Assembly: GCA_039621445.1 (NCBI GenBank)
Contig: CP154957.1
Location: 5,202,504-5,266,503 of the forward strand
From: Euglena gracilis
Taxonomy: Eukaryota > Euglenida > Euglenophyceae > Euglenales
Length of the DNA stretch: 64,000 bases
Reading direction: 5' to 3'
The notes beneath the pieces are model-generated. The model was not told where the DNA came from. It did no database searches and was given only the letters and a program-made list of their open reading frames with translations. A program made the position numbers and the translations under genes. Within the stretch, counting starts at the first letter, position 1. Each line of letters opens with the position of its first letter. Below are positions 22,101 through 29,728 of the stretch, one piece after another.

Positions 22101-22757
22101 CTTGTCCCTGTGCCCTTTCGAAAGACGGGCGTGTTCCAGCCCTCTGCCCTGCCCTGCCCAGCCCAGGGCGGTCCTTAAGTGACAGGAGAGTTTTTTTTTA
22201 TTTCCTTAAGGACCGCCCCCCCCTTTCGGCCAAAGGGCCGGCTAAGGGCCAGACTGGGACTTGAATGAATGCAAAAATTAAACAGTCGAAAATCACAGTT
22301 TTTAATGATTTGGGTGATGGGCGATGGTCCAAGGGTGCCAGGAACCAATTTTTTTCCTGATGTCGACCTGTTCTCGCTGAGAAATGCCACGATTTCTTGC
22401 CCATTTTCCTGTATCTTTTTCACTGAGTGTACTGGGACAGCGGAGGTTTTTTTTTTATTTGCTTAAGGACCGCCCTGGCCCAGCCCACTGACAAGGGCAT
22501 TTATTGCCCACCAACTGACAGACGCTGCATCGCTGCAGGACGGCGGCGACGTGGCGGAACCGCCCCGGCCCCAGAAGGCGCTTCGCAAGAAGAAGGGGGT
22601 GAAGAGCCGGAGCAAGCCGCGCCGGGAGCGTCGAGCCACGCTGGAGACTTCCGGTGTGCCGCCTGCTTTGCTTCCTTGTGCTCCACCGCCATGGACCTTT
22701 GCCCGTCAGCCAAGATGGAGGACATCCACACACCCACAGGTTCCCCGACAAAAGTGA
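981..22757 (+). CDS. Armadillo-repeat protein, 16 exons, 5' partial
   Basis: Exons: 981-1137, 1460-1562, 2870-2999, 3836-3876, 4742-4862, 6716-6833, 7265-7334, 10164-10282, 10565-10666, 12434-12579, 15432-15655, 15951-16045, 16944-17081, 18430-18552, 19746-19928, 22533-22757. Joined, they give about 697 codons with every phase matching. The protein is a series of degenerate armadillo repeats, seen as recurrent AGGxxxLLxLL and ALxNL helices such as DGIPALLRLLAQ, CQLGGVNIIVREL, AAGALGFLCINDADN and EAGGAPIMKQLL. An acidic duplicated segment interrupts them, and the C terminus is lysine/arginine rich (KKKGVKSRSKPRRERR). Armadillo proteins are protein-binding scaffolds; the partner here is unknown. 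The basic tail could be a nuclear-localisation or nucleic-acid-binding region (inference). Seven introns are GT-AG and eight nonconventional. The 5' end was not found. The stop assumes read-through of the last exon; a GTGTG after LETSG could instead be a donor. I do not recognise the orthologue. Confidence 0.8.
1460..1562 (+). CDS. Armadillo gene, exon 2
   Basis: Encodes GGVLALADLLRRDAPEIL and AEAVPALRTLSFSALP, a helix pair of one repeat. Flanked by CCGAG| and |GTGTG; runs from phase 0 to phase 1. Confidence 0.78.
1599..1901 (+). repeat. MITE1, full copy
   Basis: Terminal repeats CAGGGCGGTCCTTAAGG and CCTTAAGGACCACCCTG. The interior has the family blocks TTTCGGCCAAAG, GATTTGGGTGGAT, GGATGCCAGGAATC and GAGTGTGCTGGGACAGCAG. 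Lies in a GT-AG intron of the armadillo gene. Confidence 0.85.
2225..2680 (-). repeat. AAATATAAAGCCCCC-type repeat (F3)
   Basis: Reverse complement of the copies near 28440 and 36000, with blocks GACCTTTGGCAACCTTCAATT, GTGGCTAAATACCAATTT and TTCAAGACCCTCAGGGGGC. A/T and G/C homopolymers bound it. Confidence 0.65.
2870..2999 (+). CDS. Armadillo gene, exon 3
   Basis: Encodes VACGPLLRLVTDPAVDMG and IREGAAGALQNLSMWAAV, a clear armadillo repeat. Acceptor TTGCAG, donor CG|GTGTGC; phase 1 in, phase 2 out. Confidence 0.82.
3836..3876 (+). CDS. Armadillo gene, micro-exon 4 (41 nt)
   Basis: Encodes QQLAAQDGIPALL. It joins the previous exon through an AG acceptor and the next through a nonconventional intron. 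The join yields DGIPALLRLLAQ, a canonical armadillo helix-2 motif, which fixes the splice position. Confidence 0.75.
3936..4197 (+). repeat. MITE1, diverged copy
   Basis: Shares TTAAGGACCGCCCTG, GGGCCGATCC, TGGGTGAATGGGCGACGG and GAATGTGCTGG with full copies, but the 5' terminus is missing. Confidence 0.7.
4325..4637 (+). repeat. MITE1, full copy
   Basis: CAGGGCGGTCCTTAAGGGA at the left and TTCCTTAAGGACCGCCCTG at the right; 313 bp. A second inner CCTTAAGGACCGCCC block follows the left terminus, as in the other full copies. Confidence 0.9.
4742..4862 (+). CDS. Armadillo gene, exon 5
   Basis: Encodes LLAQRAISELALESIAIILS and NVAGDEPSQGPMLDAGAIP. The left junction is fixed by homology. The right edge may be 4859 instead of 4862; both keep frame and give AIPLLDNL or AIPALLDNL. 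Confidence 0.72.
4863..6715 (+). other. Nonconventional intron (armadillo gene, intron 5)
   Basis: No GT-AG at the borders. The left end CGGGCCGCGCCG mirrors the right end CGACGTGGCCCG. CTG is at -8 to -6, but the left partner is weak: CGG if the intron starts at 4860, GCC if at 4863. Confidence 0.6.
6716..6833 (+). CDS. Armadillo gene, exon 6
   Basis: Encodes LLDNLDFCDTPSSTKAHLMA then TLHKLLADKKARQQVCQLG, 39 codons plus one nucleotide. It completes a repeat begun in exon 5; the next exon continues as GGVNIIVREL. Confidence 0.78.
6834..7264 (+). other. Nonconventional intron (armadillo gene, intron 6)
   Basis: Starts GTGCAGGGC and ends CTGGCCGA. It begins with GT by chance but ends GA. CAG at +4 and CTG at -8 fit the rule, and the splice gives VCQLG|GVNII. 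Confidence 0.75.
7265..7334 (+). CDS. Armadillo gene, exon 7
   Basis: Encodes GVNIIVRELWIGGDAPAIQT then YAA. Ends in phase 1 at a GTGTG donor; the next exon completes YAAGAITHLA, a typical helix-3 start. Confidence 0.78.
7960..8165 (+). repeat. MITE1, fragment
   Basis: Keeps GGGCCATCTGGGCATCGAAT, AGTTTTGGGTGGAT and GCGATGCCAGAAAGC; both termini are lost. Confidence 0.5.
8330..8430 (+). repeat. CCGGAATAAA tandem array
   Basis: Follows GGGGCAGGGAGATATTCTGG with about seven units of AAACCGGAATA. Confidence 0.75.
9097..9212 (-). repeat. TTTATTCCGG tandem array
   Basis: Begins with the same lead (GGGGCAGGGAGATATTCCGG) as 8330, but the unit array is in the opposite orientation (TTTATTCCGG). Confidence 0.75.
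9930..10138 (+). repeat. G-tract repeat with GGGTGGGT (F4)
   Basis: TTTGTGACCGGGGGGG, GGCGGGGTTTTC, TTTTTTGGACCCCAAAACTGA and GGGTGGGTGGGTCC. Close relatives at 29478 and 40338. Confidence 0.55.
10164..10282 (+). CDS. Armadillo gene, exon 8
   Basis: Encodes AITHLAVDTATRAELG and VTGAASALLNLLTSPPSVEA then LTN. AG acceptor (CCTGCAG); the 3' border is nonconventional. Confidence 0.8.
10283..10564 (+). other. Nonconventional intron (armadillo gene, intron 8)
   Basis: Starts GTGCAGAGTGGCC and ends GGCTGCCCTGCCCGG. CAG pairs with CTG, with further terminal complementarity. Splicing gives EALTN|AAGALGFLC. At 282 bp it is the shortest of the class here, a suitable case for folding. Confidence 0.8.
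10565..10666 (+). CDS. Armadillo gene, exon 9
   Basis: Encodes AAGALGFLCINDADNKQRVW and QLGGVDIMLGILED, 34 codons exactly. It is one of the best-conserved repeats in the gene. Confidence 0.82.
11116..11211. repeat. 96-bp C/G-tract palindrome flanked by TTAA
   Basis: TTAAACCCCCCCCCAAATAAT at one end, ATTATTTGGGGGGGGTTAA at the other. TTAA at both edges is the target preference of piggyBac-like elements (family knowledge; the link is inference). Confidence 0.6.
11748..11795. repeat. TTAA/ATCA/GATT short tandem run
   Basis: ATTA units change into ATCA and then GATT units around ATCGAT, giving a self-complementary 48-bp stretch. Confidence 0.6.
12238..12375. repeat. TTTATT-rich low-complexity tract
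   Basis: About 140 bp of TTTATT/TTATTA in armadillo intron 9, ending 58 bp before exon 10. Confidence 0.7.
12434..12579 (+). CDS. Armadillo gene, exon 10
   Basis: Encodes RIVMPLGECLQTLSVEPEG and AQVLIAAGGAKVLLDVIVRS. Its end (RLRVHDHNS) leads into the acidic exon. Confidence 0.8.
13235..13640 (+). repeat. F4-related region
   Basis: GGGTGGGTGGGTCCCC, GCTGAGTGGGTACCCCGCCAG, AGGTGGGGTTTTC and, after a gap, the hairpin GGCGTGAAGCGCC with TTTTTGGACCAAAATTG, then four GGGT units. Confidence 0.5.
14955..15110 (+). repeat. AAGGCATTTT-type repeat (MITE2)
   Basis: Iterated TTTTAAGGCATTTTAAGGC with TTTTGTCCAAAAAG, ending in GACGCCTTACAAAACATGGTG. The same body and a CCTTAARAAAAAATGYCTGCC end recur elsewhere in the window. 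Confidence 0.6.
15432..15655 (+). CDS. Armadillo gene, exon 11 with duplicated acidic unit
   Basis: Contains two in-frame 105-bp units (15433-15537 and 15538-15642), differing at one base. Each encodes 35 residues including SHRAVFKRDIVDD and SSDSEAEEELQTKSIV. This acidic serine stretch is probably disordered and resembles casein kinase 2 substrate sequence (inference). Ends at a good GTATGT donor. Confidence 0.78.
15951..16045 (+). CDS. Armadillo gene, exon 12
   Basis: Encodes TLQNLSIFPKGAKAII and EAGGAPIMKQLLRSE. AG acceptor (CTCACAG), donor GAG|GTGCTT, phase 0 out. Confidence 0.82.
16944..17081 (+). CDS. Armadillo gene, exon 13
   Basis: Encodes GNLRMIRDCAVGVLSNLLLE and DSCQAAVLQEDGIPLFALRL, then YNPEAS. 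AG acceptor; nonconventional right border. Confidence 0.83.
17082..18429 (+). other. Nonconventional intron (armadillo gene, intron 13)
   Basis: Has the best terminal pairing in this gene: AGGCAGTCTTCCGGCCCGT at the start against AGGGCCGTACACTGCCT near the end. CAG/CTG fits the rule. Splicing gives NPEAS|MLECG. Confidence 0.85.
18430..18552 (+). CDS. Armadillo gene, exon 14
   Basis: Encodes MLECGLVMVLVCILEELK and VALRLKRLACGIVCKLATK, then RSHQ. Right donor is CAG|GTCTGG. Confidence 0.8.
19432..19521. repeat. Small C/G-tract inverted repeat
   Basis: ACCCCCCTAATTATAAACCCC faces GGGGGTTTCATTATTTGGGG, the same terminal style as the 11116 and 35243 elements. Confidence 0.5.
19746..19928 (+). CDS. 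Armadillo gene, exon 15
   Basis: Encodes ATLMNARCLPALARFLHTY, HPAELRDAIELTMRALQSL and WLTWRPRDVGEVCDPRGSPE. This is the last helical segment before the basic tail. Confidence 0.78.
19929..20120 (+). repeat. MITE1, 5' half of a diverged copy
   Basis: Has GTTAAGGAGTGTCCC, GGGCCAGCCAACGGCCGG, GTCGAACGGGG and GGTCCAAGGATGCCAG. It coincides with the first bases of armadillo intron 15. Confidence 0.6.
20210..20520 (+). repeat. MITE1, full copy
   Basis: 311 bp between CAGGGCGGTCCTTAAGG and CTTAAGGACCGCCCTG, very close to the copies at 4325 and 22164. An extra 3'-end fragment (AACATGCTGGGATGG to GGACCGCCCTG) follows at once, 20521-20576. Confidence 0.9.
20690..21240 (+). repeat. GACTGGTTTTTT-type repeat (F5)
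   Basis: GCCATACCATTGCTTAACACC, GTGACTGGTTTTTTCAGAGTG, ACTGACTGGTTTT and GCTGAGCAATGGTATAG. Shared with RPN5 intron 1 (GTGACTGGCTGGTTTTTTG, AGTAAGCAATGGTATGGTCC). Confidence 0.5.
22016..22076. repeat. GT microsatellite
   Basis: GTGTGTGTG runs broken by GCGTGCGTG. Confidence 0.7.
22164..22477 (+). repeat. MITE1, full copy
   Basis: 314 bp, termini CAGGGCGGTCCTTAAG and CTTAAGGACCGCCCTG. Ends 55 bp before the last armadillo exon. Confidence 0.9.
22533..22757 (+). CDS. Armadillo gene, last recognised exon
   Basis: Encodes LQDGGDVAEPPRPQKALR then KKKGVKSRSKPRRERR and ATLETSG. If read through, it stops at TGA 22755-22757 after a proline-rich stretch. AATAAA sequences follow at 22807 and 22847. 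Confidence 0.65.
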   Translation: MQDGGDVAEPPRPQKALRKKKGVKSRSKPRRERRATLETSGVPPALLPCAPPPWTFARQPRWRTSTHPQVPRQK

Positions 22758-22806
22758 CATGAAGCAAAAAGAAGGTAATTTGAGGAGCTTCTTTCTGTCT
22801 GGTAAC

Positions 22807-22852
22807 AATAAATGGCAGAAATATTCACTTCAACGTAGAAATTTTGAATAAA
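22807..22852 (+). promoter_or_regulatory. Possible poly(A) signals
   Basis: AATAAA occurs at 22807-22812 and 22847-22852, 50-95 bp after the proposed stop. The use of this signal in this organism is not established from the sequence. Confidence 0.3.
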
Positions 22853-23089
22853 TAGTTTTGCATGTTTTCGGCCCTGGTCCAGCCCAACATTTTACCACAC
22901 AAAGCGCTTGGGTAATTTTGGTTGGCAGCCTGAGACCACTGGCCCCCCCGGGGGGGGGGGGTCCCAGTCAGAACGACCTGTACCCTCCCCCGGTTTAACA
23001 AGAGGACCCAAAGCCAACATCTACACAGGAGAGGTGTCCAGGACAAAAGTACAGCAAACTATTTCGAATCCAGGAATAAGGTTTGCATT

Positions 23090-23310
23090 TGGGTAATTTG
23101 AAAGGGAAATGGTTGGGGTTAGGATTTCTGCCTGCACCTAAAGTGGGCCTAAAAATAGGCCGAATTTAGGGCCGGTTTTCGTCCCGATTTCAGCCTAATT
23201 TTCTACCTTTGGCAATCCTAACCCAAATCCCTTTCCGAACGTAACCTTACCCTTTCTCCTGAAAGTAATCGAAACAAAGAAAATGCAGTCGAAACCCTCA
23301 GCCTGCATTT
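23090..23310. repeat. TTAGGCC-type repeat
   Basis: GGGCCTAAAAATAGGCCG, TTTAGGGCCGG, CCTAACCC and GAAACCCTCAGCCTGCATTTC. Same family as 41925-42175. Confidence 0.5.
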
Positions 23311-23354
23311 CAGAAGGTGGACTGATTCATTCAATGGGACCAGGCATTATCCTT

Positions 23355-23460
23355 TTAAGGCGAAAATTTTCGAAATTTTTTGAGTTTTTTTTAAGGTGTT
23401 TTGGCCAAAAAATTGGTTTTTTATTGTGCCTTAAGAAAAAATGTCTGCCTGGAACCCTGG
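23355..23460 (+). repeat. MITE2, 3' part
   Basis: TTTTGGCCAAAAAATTGG and GTGCCTTAAGAAAAAATGTC, then TGCC. Confidence 0.55.
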
Positions 23461-23499
23461 GGGTCCCAGTGGTTTAAGGTTGCGCTTTTGCCTTTTTTT

Positions 23500-23740
23500 T
23501 TCATAAAGGCTGCCCAAAGGGCTGGCAAAGGGCCAGTCTGGTGTTCGAACGGTTTGAAAATCCAAAACGGCGAAAAACGCACTTTTTTTGAATGTCTTGG
23601 CTGGGTTGGTGATAATCCAAGGATGCCAGAAATCATTTTTTTGGCGATGTTGACCTGTTGTCGCCAAGAAGCTTTGGCCCCTTTTTTCCTGTGAAGTTTT
23701 GTTAAAGGGCCTTTCATTTTCGTTAAGGATCGAGCACTCT
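23500..23740 (+). repeat. MITE1, diverged copy
   Basis: Keeps AAGGGCCAGTCTGG, GTTCGAACGG, AATCCAAGGATGCCAGAAATC and GTTGACCTGTTGTCGCC. Confidence 0.6.
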
Positions 23741-24764
23741 TCCTGGACGTTTTCACATGTGCAGTTGCAAAGTTCCGTGTGCGGCAGAGGATTCCATGTA
23801 TTCCAAATTCTGCCGGTTTCCGGCAGCTCCGACAGCTCGACCTTTCATACCGCCTTCCCATCGGGCCCGCAGACACCAGCCCCAGAATTGCCTGGTCGGG
23901 GATGACTGCGGCCGCTCGGAGGAGTTCGATCAACGTGTCCCCGGGCAGTGTGCCAGCAGTGGTGTGTTTGTTTCGGCGGAGGAGGTTTTTGAACCGGATT
24001 TCCGCCTCTGAGCGCAAGGGAACGTGTTGTCCATTTTTCTTCCTTCCTCCCTTTCTTCAAGGCCTTTCGGCCCACAAGAAAAACAGAGGGGCCGAACACG
24101 TTTTAGCAGTCCGTGCTGGCCAAATATTCATCACCTGCATTTGGGTTTGAGAGAGGGCGTTTTCACTTTTAGATTTGTTGTCGGTGAAGTTTCGGAGTGA
24201 CTTCACCAAGCATTTTTAATTTACCCTCTTTGCACTTTTGCGCATCAGAATATCAGCTTTGTGCAGTGTTGCTGTCTGACTTGCCACCCCACCCCACCAG
24301 GGTACCCTGCGGCCACCCCCTGACTGGGGTTGAGCCACCCCAGACGGCCACCGTCGGCCCCTCCGCTGTGAATAGTTGACCCCGGCCTGCCGACCAGCCC
24401 CTGTGGACCTGTCGACGTTCCTCTTTTTTTGTCCGCCGATCGCATGACCGTCCCTCTTCCCCCCTTGCCTCAAGGGTCCACGAAGGAGACCGATTCTTGG
24501 CGGTGTCTCAGTAGAGTGGTTCGATGCCTGTTTTTCGGGGGGTTTTCTGGTTTCTCTTAGAACGGAGAGATGGTTGCAGTGATGGTTGGGGAACAAAAAA
24601 ATATAAGTGGCTGTTGGTGTGTGTGACCCGGGGGATTTCCTGAAAGGAGAGGACCCTGATCATTTGGGGGAGGGGGCTTTTCTTCAGCTTCAGCTCTTGG
24701 CTGGGTGCGGACACCCCCCACTGAAACAAGTTGATGCAGCTCCAAGGGTGGTTGGAGAAAGCAC

Positions 24765-24875
24765 CAAAGGCATTTTGAGGTCTTTTGAGGCATTTGGCCA
24801 AAAAAATTAAGGTTTTTGAAACTTCTTTAAAATGGGTTTTAAAGGTGCCTTCGCAAAAAAAATGCCTGCCCAAAA
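24765..24875 (+). repeat. MITE2, 3' part
   Basis: AAGGCATTTTGAGGTCTTTTG, GGCATTTGGCCAAAAAAATT and GGTGCCTTCGCAAAAAAAAT, then GCCTGCC. Confidence 0.55.
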
Positions 24876-26818
24876 CATCAAAAAAAAGCCAGTAGTTTTT
24901 TCCCCGTTTTTTTTTAATTTACTTTTCATTAAAAAATTGATCAGTTTTTTTAAAATTAATTAATTTTTGATCCATTCGAGCCCCAGATCCACCACAGCAT
25001 GAAGTGCCGAAAGTTTTTTTGGCGTGAACAAATGGTACAAATGGTAAAGAGGCGCCCCTAAACTTGAACAAAAGCCCCCACGTCACAATTTCTGATTGGT
25101 GGGGGGTTTGGTGGAGTTCTGTGCAGGGTTTTTTTTTTAACCCGCTCATCAACATAACAGAGCATCTTTGCAACAGCCTTCTCATGGAAGTGGGTTGACT
25201 GGCGACACCTGGAAAGATGAAGTTGGTTAAGGACGTCACCTCCAACCAAAACAGAAAGCAGTCATGCATGGTCACCCCCCCCCAATCTGCTGCACAAACA
25301 ATAAAAGCACAGATGCTGATGAACTTCTTTGCAGGGGACGGTTTATATATCTTTTTTTTGGTGTGGGCTCTCTCACTGTTACGCCGTCTACTTCAGGCAC
25401 AGTCGGTTGTATCCTATCTTGTCATTTCCCACCCACGGTGCTCACCCCTTTCTGCACGCTTTCTTTTCAGCCAGCTTAACAGCTTGGCCTGCCGAACACT
25501 TTGTCCTTCCATTTTGGTCACTGGGAATTGTTATGGAAACACCTGACCTTTAACCTTCAACAACCTTCAACTCTGTGGGATCAAGTCGCTCAAACAGCAC
25601 CAAATTTCAGGTGTCTCATTTTCGTTTGAACAAAGATGCGGAGCATGTTTGTATGTTTGTTCAAATATGCTTTCTTCATGTTTGTTCGCCATGTTTTCCT
25701 CGAGTAAGTGGCCGTGACCTGGAAAAAATCAATCCCACGATCCTGGGGGATATACCCACCATTCCCCCAGTCACCGCCTATGTCCAGCTTTCTGGCTGGA
25801 TCCTTTCGGAGATGACCCCCCCCTGATAAGTGCGCACCCCCCAAAGGGTCCAAAACTGCCTCCCTAAAAAGTGCGCACCCTGCCAAAGGAGAAATCACTG
25901 TCACATCTCCTTCTCACCAAATATTTCTACAGTTCTATCGTCCAAACCCAAATTTGAGACATAATCACCCGACTCATTGCTTCACACCACAAGAAGGAGA
26001 AAATTGAAAAAGAGTGGTGGAAAATCCCGTATTTTGTGCTTTGCCATAAGTGCGCAGTGCCGTAATATGTGGGCACCCCTGGGGTTCCGAAACCACGTCC
26101 TTAAAATTTGCGCTCCGCACCCCTGCACTTGTGAAGGGGGAGTTTACGAGTAATCTCATTGATAGTTCTGTTGAGATCTTTGTGGTGGCGATTTGTTAAG
26201 CACCAATAGATTAATGGCCTTAATTGAGTTCTCCCCTCAGATCCAAGTCCTCCTTCGTTCGGGCACACAGTTCCAAACGCAACATGCAAAGGGAACAACC
26301 TGTCAAAATAAACCAAATCCCAGACAAAAAGTGAGGCATTTCTGATCATGGAGGACAAAGCGAAGGCTGTACATGCTGACATGGCGCTCCACGTTTTCTC
26401 CCTCTCCGTGTGCACAATGCCCTCCATTCCTCGCTCACCTAGCTAGACAAGCCACTGTTGTAATTATTGCCACCTCCAATGGATATGTCGTTCACTCAAG
26501 TCTGGCAGTTTGATCGGCACTGGTTAGCACCAGCGACGATGTCTTCATTGACTGCACTCCATCAGTCCACCTTTCAACATACCCAGTCAGCAGAAATCAC
26601 CTTTCCACCTATATTCACCTCATATAATTTCCTCCAGAAGGGCACATCAGCAGCAGTGTCAGGTTTTCGGCAAAGTGGCATAAAAGGGGGGGATGCAAAG
26701 GAGAGGGGGGTTAAAAGGGGGGATGCACAGGAGCAAGAGTAGATAATTTTTTTGGAGACACTTAACGAATGATGAAGAAGATGAAGGGACTTGAACGACT
26801 CCTGGTGTTCTATTCAGA

Positions 26819-27220
26819 CCAGGGCCGTCCATGAGGGACGGGGAGTTTCTTTTTTCCTTGAACCCCCTTCAGGACCGCCCTTGGGCCTAAGGGACGGCCA
26901 ATGGCCGATCTGGGGGTCGAATGGGGTCAAAAATCAAAACAGTCGAAAAACGCACTTTTTGAGGTTTTGGGTGGATGGGCCATGGTCCAAGGATCAAGGT
27001 TGGGTTTTGGGTTTTGGGTCCCCCCCCAAAAATTTTGTTTTTTGGGACCCCCCAAAAATACAAAAACAAAACCCAACCTTGCAAGGATGCCCGAAATCAT
27101 TTTTTTCCCGGAGTCGACCCATTTTTGCCAAATTATGGCCCTTTTTTTGTCAATTTTTCCTATGGATTTTCATCGACTGTGCTGGGGCGGGAAATTTTTT
27201 TTCCTGTTGAGGACCCCCTG
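26819..27220 (+). repeat. MITE1, diverged copy with nested insertion
   Basis: Begins CAGGGCCGTCC and ends GGACCCCCTG. The family block GGTCCAAGGATGCC is split by an 87-bp insertion at 26995-27081. Confidence 0.8.
26995..27081. mobile_element. 87-bp TIR element nested in MITE1
   Basis: CAAGGTTGGGTTTTG at one end and CAAAACCCAACCTTG at the other are a perfect 15-bp inverted repeat. CAAGGAT flanks it directly on both sides (26988-26994 and 27082-27088), and uninterrupted MITE1 copies have this sequence once. This is a clear insertion with a 7-bp target duplication. Confidence 0.92.
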
Positions 27221-27991
27221 ATTCAGATAGTTATGCTGACTTTCTGGGCATTTGTCGTGAATTTGGCAACCTGCATGCTAACCTCCCCACAAGCAAGTAA
27301 CGCTGGGATGTCGGTGGGGATGCTGGATTTCTGCCCAACAAAAGCCGTGCCCTACACCGAAGGGGCTGTCTACAGCAAATGCCACCATCACAGGAGGAAC
27401 CTGTGGTCATGAGGGGAGGGAGTTTTAACCCAAAGCTTTCCAGTGGAGTTTCCGATGGATTTCTTTTCCATATTTCCTCTGGAATAGACCCCAGTTTTAT
27501 ATCCCGTCATAACCCCGGGGAACCCAGGGGTTGTAGGATCCAGAATCATGTGCCATAGAGTTGCCTCGAATACCTTTCTTTGACCCCTGTTTTTGAAAAA
27601 GAGACATTTATGGGCCCCACCTGTAACCCTCCGGTGCGTTCAGAGTGTGAAACTTTTTTTGCAATGCAATGTGTATAATGTGTTTGTGAATAACGATAAC
27701 TTTTCATTGCATTCTTTAAAACAGAATTGACAGGCTGGCAATTTGGGAGAAATGTTTTTTTGACAATTTTGGTTTGTCATATGTGGCCTCATGTTTTTTG
27801 CATCATATTTTTTCCTTCGGGGGTTATAAGTGGAGCCGGGGGGGGGGGGACTACTAACTGAACAACTACAGCACCAAATTTGGATGTGACCGAGGGTGTT
27901 TGCTGAGGAGGGGCTGTCATGTAACAGACTTCCCAACCGGCCAATCGAAATCCTCAGGGGTGTCAAGCAGAGGCCTTGCCACAGGGGGTCT

Positions 27992-28305
27992 GTGTGGGAC
28001 AGCGTTTTTTTTTGTTAATTTTAGACCAACTCCCACCCTTAGGCCTGCAGATCGCCCTTAAGCCCAAGAGCTGGCAAAAGGCAGGTCTGGGCCTTGAATG
28101 AGGTCGAAAGTTCCAAAAAAAAAGTCCCAAAATCGCGTTTTTTGACGTTTTGGGAGGATGGACGATGGTTCAAGGTTTCCAGGAATGACTTTTTCCCCTT
28201 GAAGCTGCTTTCTTTTTTATTCTTCGATTCTTTTGGCCATTTTTCTTGTGAATTTCGTGTTGTATGTGCATAGTTTTTTTTTTTACGTCAAGGACTGCCC
28301 TCTGC
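27992..28305 (+). repeat. MITE1, diverged copy
   Basis: Shares GACGTTTTGGGAGGATGGACG, GGTTCAAGG, CCTTGAAGCTGC and a CAAGGACTGCCCT right end. Confidence 0.6.
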
Positions 28306-28429
28306 CTTGCTGTGAGAGTTATTGGCTTACATAAGGTAATTGTAACTTGCTTTTTCAAAATGTCAATTTATGCCAATTTGCGCCGAGCCGGACCATTCCC
28401 AAAGCAAACCTGCCAACCCAAGCTCTAAC

Positions 28430-28855
28430 CAAGCACCCCCCCCCCAAATATAAAGCCCCCCCAAATGTAAAGCCCCCCCCCCCCCCAAGTAAAAGGCCCC
28501 CCAGGGGGTTTGGTTTTGCCGCCCAACTATAAAGCCCCCCCCCCCCCCGACGTGGAGCCAGACGCTGGTGTCATTCACTAAAACGTAGAAAATTTTTTGG
28601 GTAGATACAACATTTTCTTTAACCAAAAATGCTCCATTTTGGATAAGAATTACACATTTCTGTGAAAAATTGGAGGCACACAACGAAAATTTGCCATAAA
28701 ATTTGGTATTTGGCCACAATTGAAGGCGGCCGAAGGTCATGTAGGACACCCGAAAAAGTTTGATCCCCCCCCCAAATTTAAAGCCCCCCTGAGGGTCTTG
28801 AATCCCATCCAAATATAAGCCGGGGGGTTTATATTTTGCGGGGGTTTTCAAACAC
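28430..28855 (+). repeat. F3 repeat
   Basis: CCCCCCAAATATAAAGCCCCC near the left end and GGGGTTTATATTTTGCGGGGG near the right. The interior has GACGTGGAGCCAGACG, TGGATAAGAATTACACATTTC and AGGTCATGTAGGACACCCG. Confidence 0.7.
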
Positions 28856-29477
28856 CTTTGGAGGTTTTTTGCTTGGAGACCGCTGATGGCAGCAACTCCT
28901 GGCATCATCGTCGGGTTTTCGGAAAAAAGGTGGCCTCCTCAAATCTGTCGTGACCCACGATTTATTTATTTTATTTATTATTTATTTTATTTTTTAATTT
29001 ATTTTTACTTATGATTTTTTTTATTTCTTCCATCAATGGCGCTTTTCGCACAACTGATACAATGAAGCACAACCGATACAATGAGATGAGTGCAGTCGCA
29101 TGCGTGATTCAGTCGGGAGGCGGGATACACTCCCCCAGAACCAAATGTCCCGCTGAAGAATTTTTCGCGTAATTGGAAGTAGATTGTGATTGATCTGTTG
29201 ATTCTCCCTCAAAACATACCCTGCATCCTGCTTCCGCATGTACAAGTTGCCCCTCTTGAAGTGAAAAAGGGCGGACCCTCAAGCTCAAGGGCGTGGCACT
29301 CATCTAGGCACCACCTGAAAGTGGCTCAGTGTGAAGTGGCTTTTTTGAGATGCGCACTTTTTTGGACTGGACTTCTGGAACCTCGGGGACGTGTCACTTA
29401 TTTGGGCACTGCGCACTTGGATGGGGGGGGTTTAGAACGGACCGGAATCCCCTGGAAACTCTGGCACACAGAGTTTT

Positions 29478-29700
29478 TTTTTTTAAGTTTTGTGACCGGG
29501 GAGGGTGGGTCCCAGCCAAACCCCACCCCCGGGGTACCCCGCTGGAGACGGGGTTTTCCTGTATTTTCAGTGCGAAGCACCTTTTTTTTTTGGACCCAAA
29601 ATTGGCACCCCAAAAATGGGTCCCCTGAGCTGCCCCCTCCTGGGTGGTGGGTGGGTGGGTGGGTGGGTGGGTCTGGACTCCCCCTCCCTCCTTGCGTGGG
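29478..29700 (+). repeat. F4 repeat upstream of RPN5
   Basis: AAGTTTTGTGACCGGGG, GTACCCCGCTGGAGACGGGG, the hairpin GTGCGAAGCAC and TTTGGACCCAAAATTGGCACC, then GGGT units. Ends 39 bp before the start codon. Confidence 0.6.
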
Positions 29701-29728
29701 GCCCTCCGCCTCTCTGCCCAATGCGCGC

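Larger units (their letters stand above)
19929..22532 (+). other. Nonconventional intron (armadillo gene, intron 15)
   Basis: Starts GGGCAGGATTTT and ends CTGCATCG. CAG/CTG holds, but wider terminal pairing is weak. Its first 190 bp are a diverged MITE1-type sequence, and two full MITE1 copies lie further in. Confidence 0.68.

Noticed and set aside
1-22757. Naming the armadillo gene (for example an ARMC or ANKAR orthologue)
   Set aside because: Armadillo repeats are too alike for assignment without alignment, and the N terminus is missing.
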